Below are positions 8,667 to 17,572 of a stretch of DNA of 64,000 nt, piece by piece. Origin of the DNA: Syntrophobacterales bacterium. Lineage in GTDB: Bacteria > Desulfobacterota > Syntrophobacteria > Syntrophobacterales > Thermodesulforhabdaceae. The DNA is taken from NCBI GenBank assembly GCA_026417655.1, contig JAOACS010000008.1:62001-126000 (forward strand). The letters are read 5' to 3'. Under the pieces are notes generated by a model. The model was not told the DNA's origin and ran no database searches. It was given only the letters and a program-made list of their open reading frames with translations. Within the stretch, counting starts at the first letter, position 1; the number at the start of each line of letters is the position of its first letter. Position numbers and translations under genes: made by a program.

Positions 8667-9068
8667 ATGCAGCCACAGGAAACAAAATATCCCCAGAGAA
8701 CACTTAAGGTACTAATTGTAGATGATGAGGTGGCCTATGTGGATGTGCTTCGAAGGCGCATGCAAAAAAGAAATGTTATAGTTGAAACCGCCAATAGTGG
8801 CAGTGAAGCTATAAGAAAACTTAGAGAGTCGTCCTTTGATATTGCGATCATAGATCTAAAAATGGAAGATATGAGCGGAATTGAGGTCCTTAAAATCTTT
8901 AAAAAGATGGATCCCGATATGCCCGTTATTATGATAACTGGTCATGGTTCTGAAGAGGCAGCCCAAAATGGTATAACCTGTGGTGCCTATGATTATCTTA
9001 TGAAACCCTGTGATTTTGAAACTCTTATGGAAAAGATCAACAAGGCGGTATTAAACAAAAGGGGTTGA
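8667..9068 (+). CDS. Stand-alone response regulator receiver
   Basis: 133-residue CheY-like receiver with no output domain. The acidic pair is in LIVDDE (residues 17-21), the phosphoacceptor is Asp63 in IIDLKMEDMSG, and Thr/Lys switch residues are in MITGHGS and LMKPCDF. It lies between a histidine kinase and a PEP-synthase-like gene. Lacking an output domain, it probably acts by protein contact or as a phosphorelay intermediate; the neighbouring PEP-like protein or the GAF kinase are possible partners (inference). Confidence 0.92.
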   Translation: MQPQETKYPQRTLKVLIVDDEVAYVDVLRRRMQKRNVIVETANSGSEAIRKLRESSFDIAIIDLKMEDMSGIEVLKIFKKMDPDMPVIMITGHGSEEAAQNGITCGAYDYLMKPCDFETLMEKINKAVLNKRG

Positions 9069-9113
9069 TGTTTTTTTATTAAAAACAATTTATTCGAGAG
9101 GTAAGGACTGGCT

Positions 9114-11738
9114 GTGCAATTCTTAAAAAAATGGTTAAAATACATAGGAAAACGGGAAGAAAAATCCTTAGATTCGAACGAGTTAAGGCTTATTTTTCAA
9201 AATAGATACCATAACTTTAAACTTCTTCTTAACGCGAACAACCGATCCCTTGAGGTTATGACAGAGATTGAAGAGAGGTTAAGAGGCCGTGAACCCTTTG
9301 GTATGACCTTTATCCGTTCTCGGGTAACTAGAGTAAGTGCCAGCGTATTTCAAATGATACAGTACTTAAACAATCTCTCATCTCAACGTTATCTCAAGCT
9401 TTATTCTAGATTTCGGGATATAGAAGAATCTATAAGGCAAATCCTGGAAACAAAGATCACCACAACCAATGCTCCTCTTGTAATCCCAATGGATGAGCTC
9501 AGCCGAGATTCGATAAATCTTGCTGGTTCCAAAATGGCGACCCTTGGAGAACTCAAGCACGCCCTTGGCATAAAAGTCCCAGACGGTTTTGTTATCACTT
9601 CAGAGGCCTATAGAAGGTTTTTGATGCATAACGATCTTATTTCCGAAATTAACCGGCTCATTCAGAAAACTGCCGCTGAGACTATAGATAATTTTTTTGC
9701 TCTGAGTTCCTCTATCCAACAACTCATATTAAATTCTCGGATCCCAGAAGAGGTTGAAGATGCCATCATATGTCAGACGAATGAGATGCTAAAAAAACAC
9801 GGTCCATCCCTTACCTTTGCCTTAAGAAGCAGTGCCCTTGGAGAAGATACCCTTGGGCATTCTTTTGCGGGTCAATACCGATCAATACTTAACGTTAATC
9901 CTGACCACATCCTCCAGTCCTACAAAGAAGTAGTTGCAAGTATGTATGGCCTTCCGGCCATGACTTACCGCTTCCGGCACGGTATTCGTGATGAAGATGT
10001 AGCCATGTGCGTAGGTTGTCTTGCCATGATTGATCCGATAGCGTCAGGTGTGGTTTACACAAAAAGTCCCTTTGAGTCGGGCGAGGAAGATAACATTTTA
10101 ATTCATTCAGTATGGGGACTTCCAAAACCCGTGGTAGATGGTTCTCTTGAGGCAGATCTCTTTGTAGTGTCTCGTCGAGAGCCCTTCGATATAACATCCG
10201 TTAACCTAGCTATTAAAGATGTTGCCTATATTTCACTCCCAGAGGAAGGTGTAGCACGGGTGGAAATGCCCCCTCATCAGTGGGATATACCGTCTCTTAC
10301 CGAAGATCAGATGAAGGAGCTCGCGGGAATAGCTCTTTCCATTGAGCGTTACTATGGAAGGCCCCAGGACATAGAGTGGGCGCTGGATGGGATGGGAAAC
10401 TTTATTATTCTCCAAAGCCGGCCTTTACAGGTTCGAGGACATGAAAAAAGTCAGGATGACCAGAAAATTCGCAAGCCTTTTAATCCCGAGCATGTTATCC
10501 TTAAGGGTGGAGTGACGGCGAGTCCAGGGGTAGCTTCTGGAAAGGCCTTTGTGGTAAAGCGAGATGCGGATGCTTTAAGGTTTCCAGATGGTGCTATTCT
10601 TGTGACTGAACTCGCCCTTCCTAGATGGGCATCTCTTTTAGGAAGGGCTTCGGCGGTGATAACAGAGGTGGGAAACGTGGCTGGACATTTGGCAAATGTG
10701 GCAAGAGAGTTCAAAATTCCGGCAATATTTGGGCTTTCAGGAGCTACTCGTTTACTTAGAGAGGGCGATGAGATTACGATAGACGCTGACGAAAGGGTTG
10801 TCTTGAAAGGGCTTGATGCGATCCCTCTGTCGGAGCGTGAGACTGAAAAGGGCATGATGATTGGAACCCCGGTTTATAAGGTTCTTTACGATGTTTCTCG
10901 GCTTATCGTTCCCCTTTACCTTACTGACCCGGATTCTATAGATTTTAAACCAGACAAGTGCTCCACCTATCATGATATTACTCGATTCTGCCACGAGATG
11001 TCTGTTCGAGAAATGTTTCGTTTTGGTAGCGAATTCAAATTTGCCGAAAAAGCAGCAAAACGGCTCGTAACTGAGAAGAAAATGCAGTTCTGGATATTGG
11101 ATCTAAATGACGGGTTTCATCAGGGAGCGGTCTCTCCTGATGCTCAGTATGTCCGAATTGAGGATATAGCCTCCATACCGATGATAGCTTTATGGGAGGG
11201 CATGATGTCTGTGCCCTGGGGTGGACCTCCACCAATTAAAGCTAAGGGGTTTTTGTCTGTATTGGCTGAGTCCACTATTAATCCCAGTCTTGATCCAGCG
11301 GTTGCTAACAATATGGCGATTAAAAACTACTTTATGATATCCAAAAATTTCTGTTCCCTTCAGTCACGTTTCGGATATCACTTCTCTGAAGTAGAGGCCT
11401 TGGTTAGTGAGCGGACAAGAGAAAACTATGCTAGTTTCCATTTCAAGGGAGGAGCGGCAAATTTAGATAGGCGAGTCCTTAGAGCGAAGTTTATAGCTTC
11501 TCTTTTGGATCTATGGCGCTTTCGCTGTACCGTAAATGGTGATGCCTTATCTGCGAGAATAGAGGGAAGGGATATTGAAGAGATGAAGGATGCTCTTCGA
11601 GTGCTTGGTTATTTGATTATCCACACACGACAGCTTGATATGGTTATGACTGATCCTCAATCGGTTACATTTTATCGGGAAAAGATGCTCGCCGACCTCC
11701 AGAAACTTTGCAATGTGCTAATGCCGGTTCTAGATTAA
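9114..11738 (+). CDS. PEP-synthase-like ATP-grasp/phosphohistidine protein (paralogue B)
   Basis: 874 residues with the same order of parts as the divergent gene at 3921: N-terminal helical region, ATP-grasp (GSKMATLGEL, ALRSSALGED, PQDIEWALDG, ILQSRPLQV), swivelling domain with His525 in VAGHLANVAREFKIP, and a C-terminal region of about 300 residues replacing the PEP/pyruvate barrel. Shared C-terminal strings include FHFKGGAA here versus FAFKGGAA in paralogue A, and SRFGYHF versus SRVGYHF. The GTG start at 9114 follows a GAGAGG/TAAGGA stretch. The pair arose by duplication and has diverged well. ATP-dependent autophosphorylation is plausible; the acceptor is unknown. Confidence 0.8.
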   Translation: MQFLKKWLKYIGKREEKSLDSNELRLIFQNRYHNFKLLLNANNRSLEVMTEIEERLRGREPFGMTFIRSRVTRVSASVFQMIQYLNNLSSQRYLKLYSRFRDIEESIRQILETKITTTNAPLVIPMDELSRDSINLAGSKMATLGELKHALGIKVPDGFVITSEAYRRFLMHNDLISEINRLIQKTAAETIDNFFALSSSIQQLILNSRIPEEVEDAIICQTNEMLKKHGPSLTFALRSSALGEDTLGHSFAGQYRSILNVNPDHILQSYKEVVASMYGLPAMTYRFRHGIRDEDVAMCVGCLAMIDPIASGVVYTKSPFESGEEDNILIHSVWGLPKPVVDGSLEADLFVVSRREPFDITSVNLAIKDVAYISLPEEGVARVEMPPHQWDIPSLTEDQMKELAGIALSIERYYGRPQDIEWALDGMGNFIILQSRPLQVRGHEKSQDDQKIRKPFNPEHVILKGGVTASPGVASGKAFVVKRDADALRFPDGAILVTELALPRWASLLGRASAVITEVGNVAGHLANVAREFKIPAIFGLSGATRLLREGDEITIDADERVVLKGLDAIPLSERETEKGMMIGTPVYKVLYDVSRLIVPLYLTDPDSIDFKPDKCSTYHDITRFCHEMSVREMFRFGSEFKFAEKAAKRLVTEKKMQFWILDLNDGFHQGAVSPDAQYVRIEDIASIPMIALWEGMMSVPWGGPPPIKAKGFLSVLAESTINPSLDPAVANNMAIKNYFMISKNFCSLQSRFGYHFSEVEALVSERTRENYASFHFKGGAANLDRRVLRAKFIASLLDLWRFRCTVNGDALSARIEGRDIEEMKDALRVLGYLIIHTRQLDMVMTDPQSVTFYREKMLADLQKLCNVLMPVLD

Positions 11739-11768
11739 CCCATGGAGACATCGACCAGGGGGTCTAAT

Positions 11769-13037
11769 ATGACCGAGAATCGGGTAGTTCTTTGCTTTGA
11801 TCAAATTCTTGTCAATGATAGGATATTTAGACCTTTGATAAATCTTAGTAACTTCCTTTCTCAGGCTAGTAGCCTTAAAGAGATACTTAATGGAAGTATT
11901 CAACTGATTCTTCAGGAATTTAACATTGATGCTGGACGAATCTACCTCATGGATCAAAGTAGAGGCGATCTTTACTTAGCCGCCTATCAGGGGATTGAGA
12001 TTTCCGGTCTTGAAAGGATTCAGATCGGACAGGGGTTTACGGGGAAGGCAGTAGAACTTCGCTCCTTTATAGCCTTTAGAGTAGAGGAGCTGGAAGATAA
12101 GGAGAGAGTGAAGCTACTTCTCAGTAAGGGTTTGAATATTATATATTGTGTTCCCTTTGTAGTTATGGGAAAAGTAGAGGGAGTAATGAACCTTGGATCG
12201 AAGAGGGATACCATGATCTCCCATCAAGATATGCAAATTCTTTTTCTAATGGGACATCATATCGGTGTTGCCATAGCCCATGCGAAACTCTGCGAGGCCC
12301 TTAATGAGAAGATCCGGCTTCTTGAAGAGCGTAAAGAAACAATAAAATTTTTTGCCTATTCGGTAAGCCATGATCTCAAAAGCCCTGCTATAGGCCTTTA
12401 TGGTCTTTCAAAAAGGCTTATGGAAAAACACGGTAGCGATCTTCCAGAGAAGGCTCAGCTCTACTGTAGGCAGATCATGAAGGCTGCAGAAGAGATAGTG
12501 GCCCTTGTAGAATGTATAAATAACTACATTTCTGCTAGAGAAACCCTGGAAGAACCTCAGTCATTTCCCGTCTCTGAACTTATTGAAACTATAAAGTCCG
12601 AGTTCAAAGGCAGGCTGGAGAAGCAGGGTGTAACGCTCGTTGTTCAAAACAGTTTGCCATCTATAGTTGGATACCCTCACCTGCTTCTAAGAGCCCTGAG
12701 AAATCTTGTAGACAACGCTCTTAAACATGGTGGTAGCGACCTTTCCCGTATCCAGATAGAGGTCGAGGAAACTCCCGATTTTTGGATTATAGCCGTTAAG
12801 GACAACGGTGTTGGCATTCCACCTGACATGGTTGATAAGATATTCGAACCCTTCAGAAGGGGTGTGACCAAAACAGAGGGATCAGGACTTGGATTGGCGA
12901 TAATATCGGAAGTGGCTAATAGGCATAATGGCAGGGTGTGGGTAGAATCCTCTCAAGAAAAGCGTAGCACAACCTTTTATCTTACAATCAGTAAACACTT
13001 AGGTGGTAAAGAATGCAAACCTCCAACTTTACAGTGA
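11769..13037 (+). CDS. GAF-domain cytosolic sensor histidine kinase
   Basis: Soluble kinase of about 422 residues with no membrane segment. A GAF domain (about residues 35-175) is followed by HisKA with His201 in SVSHDLKSP and an ATPase domain with LVDNALKHG, DNGVGIP and GSGLGLAI. I place the start at ATG 11769, which has AGGGGG 6 bases upstream, rather than the in-frame ATG at 11742, which has no Shine-Dalgarno. It follows PEP-like paralogue B by 30 bases and precedes the acyl-CoA synthetase by 11. The H-box resembles phytochrome-like kinases. It may sense a cytosolic small molecule through GAF (inference). Confidence 0.9.
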   Translation: MTENRVVLCFDQILVNDRIFRPLINLSNFLSQASSLKEILNGSIQLILQEFNIDAGRIYLMDQSRGDLYLAAYQGIEISGLERIQIGQGFTGKAVELRSFIAFRVEELEDKERVKLLLSKGLNIIYCVPFVVMGKVEGVMNLGSKRDTMISHQDMQILFLMGHHIGVAIAHAKLCEALNEKIRLLEERKETIKFFAYSVSHDLKSPAIGLYGLSKRLMEKHGSDLPEKAQLYCRQIMKAAEEIVALVECINNYISARETLEEPQSFPVSELIETIKSEFKGRLEKQGVTLVVQNSLPSIVGYPHLLLRALRNLVDNALKHGGSDLSRIQIEVEETPDFWIIAVKDNGVGIPPDMVDKIFEPFRRGVTKTEGSGLGLAIISEVANRHNGRVWVESSQEKRSTTFYLTISKHLGGKECKPPTLQ

Positions 13038-13048
13038 GGTAGGAGATT

Positions 13049-15760
13049 ATGGGACTCCGAGGACTTGATGCTATCTTTAAGCCCCAGAGCATAGCAGTGG
13101 TGGGTGCTACGGAACGGGAGGGCTCTGTGGGACGGGCTGTAATGAAAAACCTTTTGGAAGCACAATTCCCTGGTCTCATCTATCCGGTCAATAAAAATAG
13201 GAAAGAGGTGTGGGGCAAAAGGGCTTTTCCCTCCGTTAGGGCTATAGAGAATCAGGTTGATCTTGCAATAATAGCCACACCGATAGAAGAAGTTCCTCAG
13301 GTGTTGGAGGATTGCAGCTTTGTGGGGACTAGAGGAGCCATTATTCTTTCGGCAGGAGGTAGGGAGACCGGAGAAGAGGGACGTATTATTGAGGAGCGAA
13401 TAGAGGAAGTGGCTCGTTCCAAGGAAATTCGGTTAATAGGACCTAATTGTCTTGGGATAATTTGTCCCGATCGCCATCTTAACGCGAGCTTTGCTTCCCA
13501 TATGCCTTCTTCTGGACGACTCGCCTTTATCTCCCAGAGTGGAGCCCTGTGTACCGCTATTCTTGACCTCGCTGTAGAGGAGAAGATCGGTTTTAGCTAT
13601 TTCGTGAGTATAGGATCCATGCTGGATGTGGATTTTGGAGATCTCATTGATTACTTTGGTAACGATACAAAGGTAAGTAGCATTATTGTCTATATGGAAG
13701 GACTTACAAATCTTAGAAAATTCATGAGTGCTGCCCGTTCCGTGTCACAGGTAAAGCCTATCGTTGTTTTAAAGGCTGGCAGAAGTCAAGCGGGGGCTCA
13801 GGCAGCTTCATCTCACACTGGAGCTATGACGGGAGAAGATGTGCTATACGACGCCGCCTTCGAGAGGGCGGGTATTGTCAGGGTAAGGGAGATCAGAGAA
13901 CTTTTTGACTGTGCTGAACTCCTTGCAAAGCAATCGAGACCGTCGGGACCAAAGCTTGTTGTTATAACTAACGCTGGGGGACCTGGGGTTATGGCGGCGG
14001 ATGCAGTTTCCGATGCAGGCCTTGAACTGTCAAATCTTGGGACCGAAATTACGAATGAACTAGATAGCTTCCTACCTCGTTGTTGGAGTCGAGGAAATCC
14101 TATAGACATCTTAGGAGATGCTACCCCAGATCGTTACAGCAAAACGATTCAAACCTGTTTAGGATCCTCCGATGTGAACGGCATCCTTGTAATTTTAACC
14201 CCACAAGCGATGACGGATCCAACGGCCGTTGCCGAGACATTGTCAAAGATGGTCATCCGTAGACCTATGCCTGTTCTCGCATGCTGGATGGGAGGCCACG
14301 ATGTGCTTCCAGGGAGAGCAATCCTAAATAAGGCTGGTATTCCCACCTATGAAACCCCCGAGGAAGCGGTAAGGGCCTTTAAATATCTTTATGATTACTC
14401 GAAGACTCTTGAAGCTATTCAACAAATTCCTCCAAGATTTTCTAAATTCATCACCTCTGATAGAGCGGAGACGGCTAGGTTAATAGAAGAAGGGTTAGAA
14501 AAATATTGGGGAATACTAGGAGAGTGGCAATCGATGGCTATTCTACGGGCCTATGGGTTTCCTGTAAATAGCATAGAGCTTGCGAAAACGAAAGAAGAGG
14601 TCTGCCAACTAGCTAAAACAATGGAACCACCCTTTGTAATGAAGATAGCCTCACCCGATATCCTTCACAAGACAGAGGCTCGAGGTGTCAGGTTAAATCT
14701 CACAACGGAGGATGACATTGCAAAGGCCTACGATGCCATAATGGCTGCCGCCAAGGAATACAAACCCGATGCGCGAATAGATGGTGTAACCCTCCAGACA
14801 ATGATAAAGGACCATGATTATGAATTACTTATAGGTGCGAAACAGGATCCGCTTTTCGGACCAGTCATTCTGTTCGGTTGGGGCGGGATTTTTACAGAGA
14901 TTTTAAAGGATCGGGCCATAGGGATACCACCTCTGAATCGAGCCCTTGCTAAGCTCATGATAGATAAGACCAAGGTATCTAAACTACTGAAAGGTTACCG
15001 AGGACGTCCCCCTGCGGATTTTGAACTTCTCGAGGAATTTCTTGTGCGATTGGCTAATCTTGTGACTGATTTCCCTCAAATTCAGGAACTCGATATGAAT
15101 CCAGTCCTCATAAAGAATGGTAAACCAATAGTGGCCGATGCTAGAATGATTCTTAAACCATCCAAGGTGGAAGCTCCAATGCATCTTATAATAAGCCCCT
15201 ATCCAGATCAATATGAATGGCACGTGGAGACTTCTGGGGGCATGAAGTTGTTTGTGAGACCAGTAAGACCTGAGGATGCACCGCTTTTTGAGGATCTTTT
15301 TAAGGTTCTTTCTCCTACAAGTGTCTATTTCAGATTCTTCAGACCAATGAAGGCTCTTCCCCATTCACTCCTTATCCGTTTTACTCAGATTGATTACGAT
15401 CGAGAAATAGCTCTGGTTGCCATTGATAAAGAATCACAACAGGAGCGGATGCTGGGAGTGGCAAGGGTTATAACGGGAGCGGATAAGGATGAAGCTGAGT
15501 TTGCAGTGCTAGTAGGGGATCCATGGCATGGGAAAGGTATTGGAGCAACTCTTTTAAGGAAGTGCCTTGCGATTGCAAAGGAGCGAGGAATAAAGAGCGT
15601 ATTTGGTATAGTGCTTCCTGAAAATACCCAGATGTTAGCTCTGGGGAGAAAGCTAGGCTTTACTATATGCAAGGCTGTAGGGGGAGAATGTGAGTTAAGG
15701 ATAGACCTTGAGAAGATGTCCTTTGAAGAGTTAGAGGGTTCCATAAACGATGGAGGTTAA
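13049..15760 (+). CDS. ADP-forming acyl-CoA synthetase fused to GNAT acetyltransferase (Pat/AcdAB-like)
   Basis: 903 residues: CoA-binding domain (VVGATEREGSVGR, residue 17 on), succinyl-CoA-synthetase-like domains, an ATP-grasp domain (about 475-700) and a C-terminal GNAT domain (about 725-895) with acetyl-CoA loop WHGKGIGATLL. The phosphorylatable histidine of ADP-forming acetyl-CoA synthetases is retained as His256 in SSHTGAM; as I recall, this is lost in the enterobacterial Pat enzymes. It may therefore be both an ATP-yielding acyl-CoA synthetase and a protein lysine acetyltransferase. ATG at 13049 has GGAG upstream. The stop overlaps the first in-frame ATG of the next gene. Confidence 0.88.
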   Translation: MGLRGLDAIFKPQSIAVVGATEREGSVGRAVMKNLLEAQFPGLIYPVNKNRKEVWGKRAFPSVRAIENQVDLAIIATPIEEVPQVLEDCSFVGTRGAIILSAGGRETGEEGRIIEERIEEVARSKEIRLIGPNCLGIICPDRHLNASFASHMPSSGRLAFISQSGALCTAILDLAVEEKIGFSYFVSIGSMLDVDFGDLIDYFGNDTKVSSIIVYMEGLTNLRKFMSAARSVSQVKPIVVLKAGRSQAGAQAASSHTGAMTGEDVLYDAAFERAGIVRVREIRELFDCAELLAKQSRPSGPKLVVITNAGGPGVMAADAVSDAGLELSNLGTEITNELDSFLPRCWSRGNPIDILGDATPDRYSKTIQTCLGSSDVNGILVILTPQAMTDPTAVAETLSKMVIRRPMPVLACWMGGHDVLPGRAILNKAGIPTYETPEEAVRAFKYLYDYSKTLEAIQQIPPRFSKFITSDRAETARLIEEGLEKYWGILGEWQSMAILRAYGFPVNSIELAKTKEEVCQLAKTMEPPFVMKIASPDILHKTEARGVRLNLTTEDDIAKAYDAIMAAAKEYKPDARIDGVTLQTMIKDHDYELLIGAKQDPLFGPVILFGWGGIFTEILKDRAIGIPPLNRALAKLMIDKTKVSKLLKGYRGRPPADFELLEEFLVRLANLVTDFPQIQELDMNPVLIKNGKPIVADARMILKPSKVEAPMHLIISPYPDQYEWHVETSGGMKLFVRPVRPEDAPLFEDLFKVLSPTSVYFRFFRPMKALPHSLLIRFTQIDYDREIALVAIDKESQQERMLGVARVITGADKDEAEFAVLVGDPWHGKGIGATLLRKCLAIAKERGIKSVFGIVLPENTQMLALGRKLGFTICKAVGGECELRIDLEKMSFEELEGSINDGG

Positions 15761-15764
15761 GGTA

Positions 15765-16736
15765 ATGAATGGAAGGGGAATTCTCGTAGCAGTCGATGTA
15801 TCCGAGTGGGCCTATAGGGTTGTTGAATATGCGGGAATAGTCTTAGGGGCTGAAAGTGATATACCGATTACGATTTTGCATGTGATGAGCCCTCTTCCTG
15901 AGAGCTTTTGGGATGTGGAGAGTAGCCCTCTTGTCACTTACAGACCGGAAGCTATGCTGGCATGGGATGTGGCTCAGAGAAAGGCTGTGGAAGCCGAGAT
16001 GGAAAAGCTTGCAAATATTTTAGTGGGTCAAGGTATCTCACGGGATCGAATTAACATTATGGTTCAGCAGCGTCAGGTGGGTATAGCACGAGACATTGTC
16101 TTTGAAGCTCAGAAAGGTTATAAGGCCCTGGTGGTAGGAAGAAGAGGAGCAAGTAGATTAAAGGAGCTTATTATTGGAAGTATCGCATCAAAGGTTCTTT
16201 CAAGACTTACCACCGTTCCCCTGTGGGTTGTTGGAGAGAAACCCCAAGACAAGGGTATCGTTATAGGATTAGATCCCTCAGAAGAGGCCATGAAGGCCGT
16301 AAAATACGTAGCCTCTATTTTGGGAGGAAAAGACCGACCCGATTGGACAATTCATCTGATCCATGTGGCGAGAGCTCTCGAACTTCTTACAGTAAATTAC
16401 GATCCCTTTTTTACCCCCGACGAACGGGTTGAATGGATGAGACGAGTAGAGCAGCAGCATATGGAAGAGATTAGGGCAAAAATGGGGGATGTCTTCGAGG
16501 AGGCGAGAAAGATATTAGAAGAGGCTGGTATAAGGAGGAAAAGGATCCAAGAAGATATCATCTCTGGAGCTTATAGTAGAGCCGCTACACTTATAGAAGA
16601 AGCCCGAAAGCGTAACTGTGGAACTATAGTTGTTGGCCGTCGGGGACTTTCAAAGATTGAAGAATTTTTCCTAGGTCGGGTAAGCAGTAAAACACTTCAG
16701 ATGGCTTCAGATAAGACCGTGTGGATTGTAGGATAA
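15765..16736 (+). CDS. Tandem universal stress protein (two UspA domains)
   Basis: About 323 residues with two UspA domains: the first from ILVAVDVSEWA to VGRRGASRLKELIIGSIASKVL, the second from GIVIGLDPSEEAMKAV to VVGRRGLSKIEEFFLGRVSSKTL. Both keep the ATP-binding G-x2-G-x9-G-S/T-type tail in recognisable form. The ATG at 15765 is preferred over 15750 because GGAGG lies 8 bases before it. It closes the signalling island and is likely co-transcribed with the acyl-CoA synthetase/GNAT gene. Nucleotide sensing and partner regulation are family-level expectations. Confidence 0.9.
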   Translation: MNGRGILVAVDVSEWAYRVVEYAGIVLGAESDIPITILHVMSPLPESFWDVESSPLVTYRPEAMLAWDVAQRKAVEAEMEKLANILVGQGISRDRINIMVQQRQVGIARDIVFEAQKGYKALVVGRRGASRLKELIIGSIASKVLSRLTTVPLWVVGEKPQDKGIVIGLDPSEEAMKAVKYVASILGGKDRPDWTIHLIHVARALELLTVNYDPFFTPDERVEWMRRVEQQHMEEIRAKMGDVFEEARKILEEAGIRRKRIQEDIISGAYSRAATLIEEARKRNCGTIVVGRRGLSKIEEFFLGRVSSKTLQMASDKTVWIVG

Positions 16737-16737
16737 T

Positions 16738-17043
16738 TTATGAACGAGAGTTTAGTTTCTTATCGGACCATCTGCGAATGAAACCCATTATACCTTTTAC
16801 CAATTCCCTTTCTCTAAATGGTGGACTGAGGATACCCTCTTTCTGTAGAGCTTCTCTAAGACAGAGGGAAACGCTTTTACAATTTACACACTCAGTATCC
16901 GGCTCTATAAATCCCTGGTTATTCCTTTTTGCAACCTTACCTGGGTTTCCAAAACATGACAGTCTATCTACGGGCTCCTCATCTGAATGGGGCTTTAGGG
17001 GATGAGGAGCCAAAGGATCCATAACCTTATTGGTGCGAATCAT
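16738..17043 (-). CDS. Small hypothetical protein with Cys cluster, coupled to KhpA
   Basis: 101 residues. I do not recognise the family. Visible features are a cysteine near residue 30 (RLSCFGNPG), then [10 protein letters not shown] around residues 53-62, giving C-x2-C-x5-C, and a basic C-terminus ([14 protein letters not shown]). Its ATG overlaps the khpA stop as ATGA, which is the main evidence that it is real rather than the opposite-strand frame at 16721-17005. A zinc or Fe-S binding role is possible. The stop lies 2 bases from the convergent usp gene. Confidence 0.65.
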   Translation of the reverse strand: MIRTNKVMDPLAPHPLKPHSDEEPVDRLSCFGNPGKVAKRNNQGFIEPDTECVNCKSVSLCLREALQKEGILSPPFRERELVKGIMGFIRRWSDKKLNSRS

Positions 17044-17279
17044 TCTATAATCTCTAGAACCGCACGCTTCTTAAGCTTGGTTGCTGCTGCATTTAAAATA
17101 GTACGTATAGCATGAGCATTTCGGCCTTCTCGTCCTATAATTTTTCCTAAGTCTTCCTTAGCAGCTCTTAATTCGATGACACAGGTATTTTGTCCTTCAA
17201 TCTCCCTTACATCTACTTTCTCGGGATGTTCAGCTAAGGCTTTGGCAATAACGGCTACCAAGTCTTTCAACTCTCTCAT
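17040..17279 (-). CDS. khpA: KH-domain RNA-binding protein (KhpA/YlqC family)
   Basis: 79-residue single KH domain protein. It contains the RNA-binding GxxG loop [16 protein letters not shown] and the usual N-terminal [19 protein letters not shown]. The family binds small RNAs and mRNAs and affects division and cell-wall control in Gram-positives. KhpA-family genes are often beside rpsP or rimM; here that context is missing and the gene is instead coupled to a small Cys protein. The ATG has AGGAG-like purines upstream (GGAGAAGAGAC). Confidence 0.93.
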   Translation of the reverse strand: MRELKDLVAVIAKALAEHPEKVDVREIEGQNTCVIELRAAKEDLGKIIGREGRNAHAIRTILNAAATKLKKRAVLEIIE

Positions 17280-17572
17280 GTCTCTTCTCCGTTTCTTAAT
17301 GGTTTAGAGAACTTATGATACCTTCATACCAAAAGAATAAGACTTTGAAAAAATGCTTCCTAAAAAAGATAAAATTGCAACCCTTTACCTTAGTTCCTAA
17401 TAAAGTCCGAACTCCCAAAGTTTAGTATGACTTAGCGCAATAGGATCAAAATATTTGGTAGTTCCCATTTACACAAAATCGCAATTACATTAGGAAAAAT
17501 TGAGCAGTTGTGTCAAGAAGAAAGATATTTTTATCAATGAGCTTAAACACACCATAAAAAGAAGGGGCCTTT
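17280..17572. other. 293-base AT-rich intergenic region
   Basis: Spacer between divergent khpA (-) and the YkgJ-like gene (+). A minus-strand sigma-70-like promoter is visible (17487-17516). A plus-strand candidate TTGAAA-N17-GATAAA lies at about 17344-17372. No further ORF or structured RNA was recognised. Confidence 0.5.
17487..17516 (-). promoter_or_regulatory. Sigma-70-type promoter for khpA
   Basis: On the minus strand an exact TTGACA (-35, bases 17511-17516) is followed after 18 bases by TAATGT (-10, bases 17487-17492). It would give a leader of about 200 bases before khpA. Confidence 0.5.

Noticed and set aside
10451-10855. 134-codon open frame antisense to the PEP-like paralogue B
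   Set aside because: No Shine-Dalgarno, no recognisable domain, and it lies opposite a strongly conserved swivel domain; it is a codon-bias shadow.
16721-17005. 94-codon plus-strand frame after the usp gene
   Set aside because: It lies opposite the minus-strand Cys protein, which has ATGA coupling to khpA and a cysteine cluster; this frame has neither.
17373-17390. GCAACCCTTTACC as a minus-strand sigma-54 site upstream of khpA
   Set aside because: Spacing between GC and CC is 9, one base short, and a better sigma-70 site is present.
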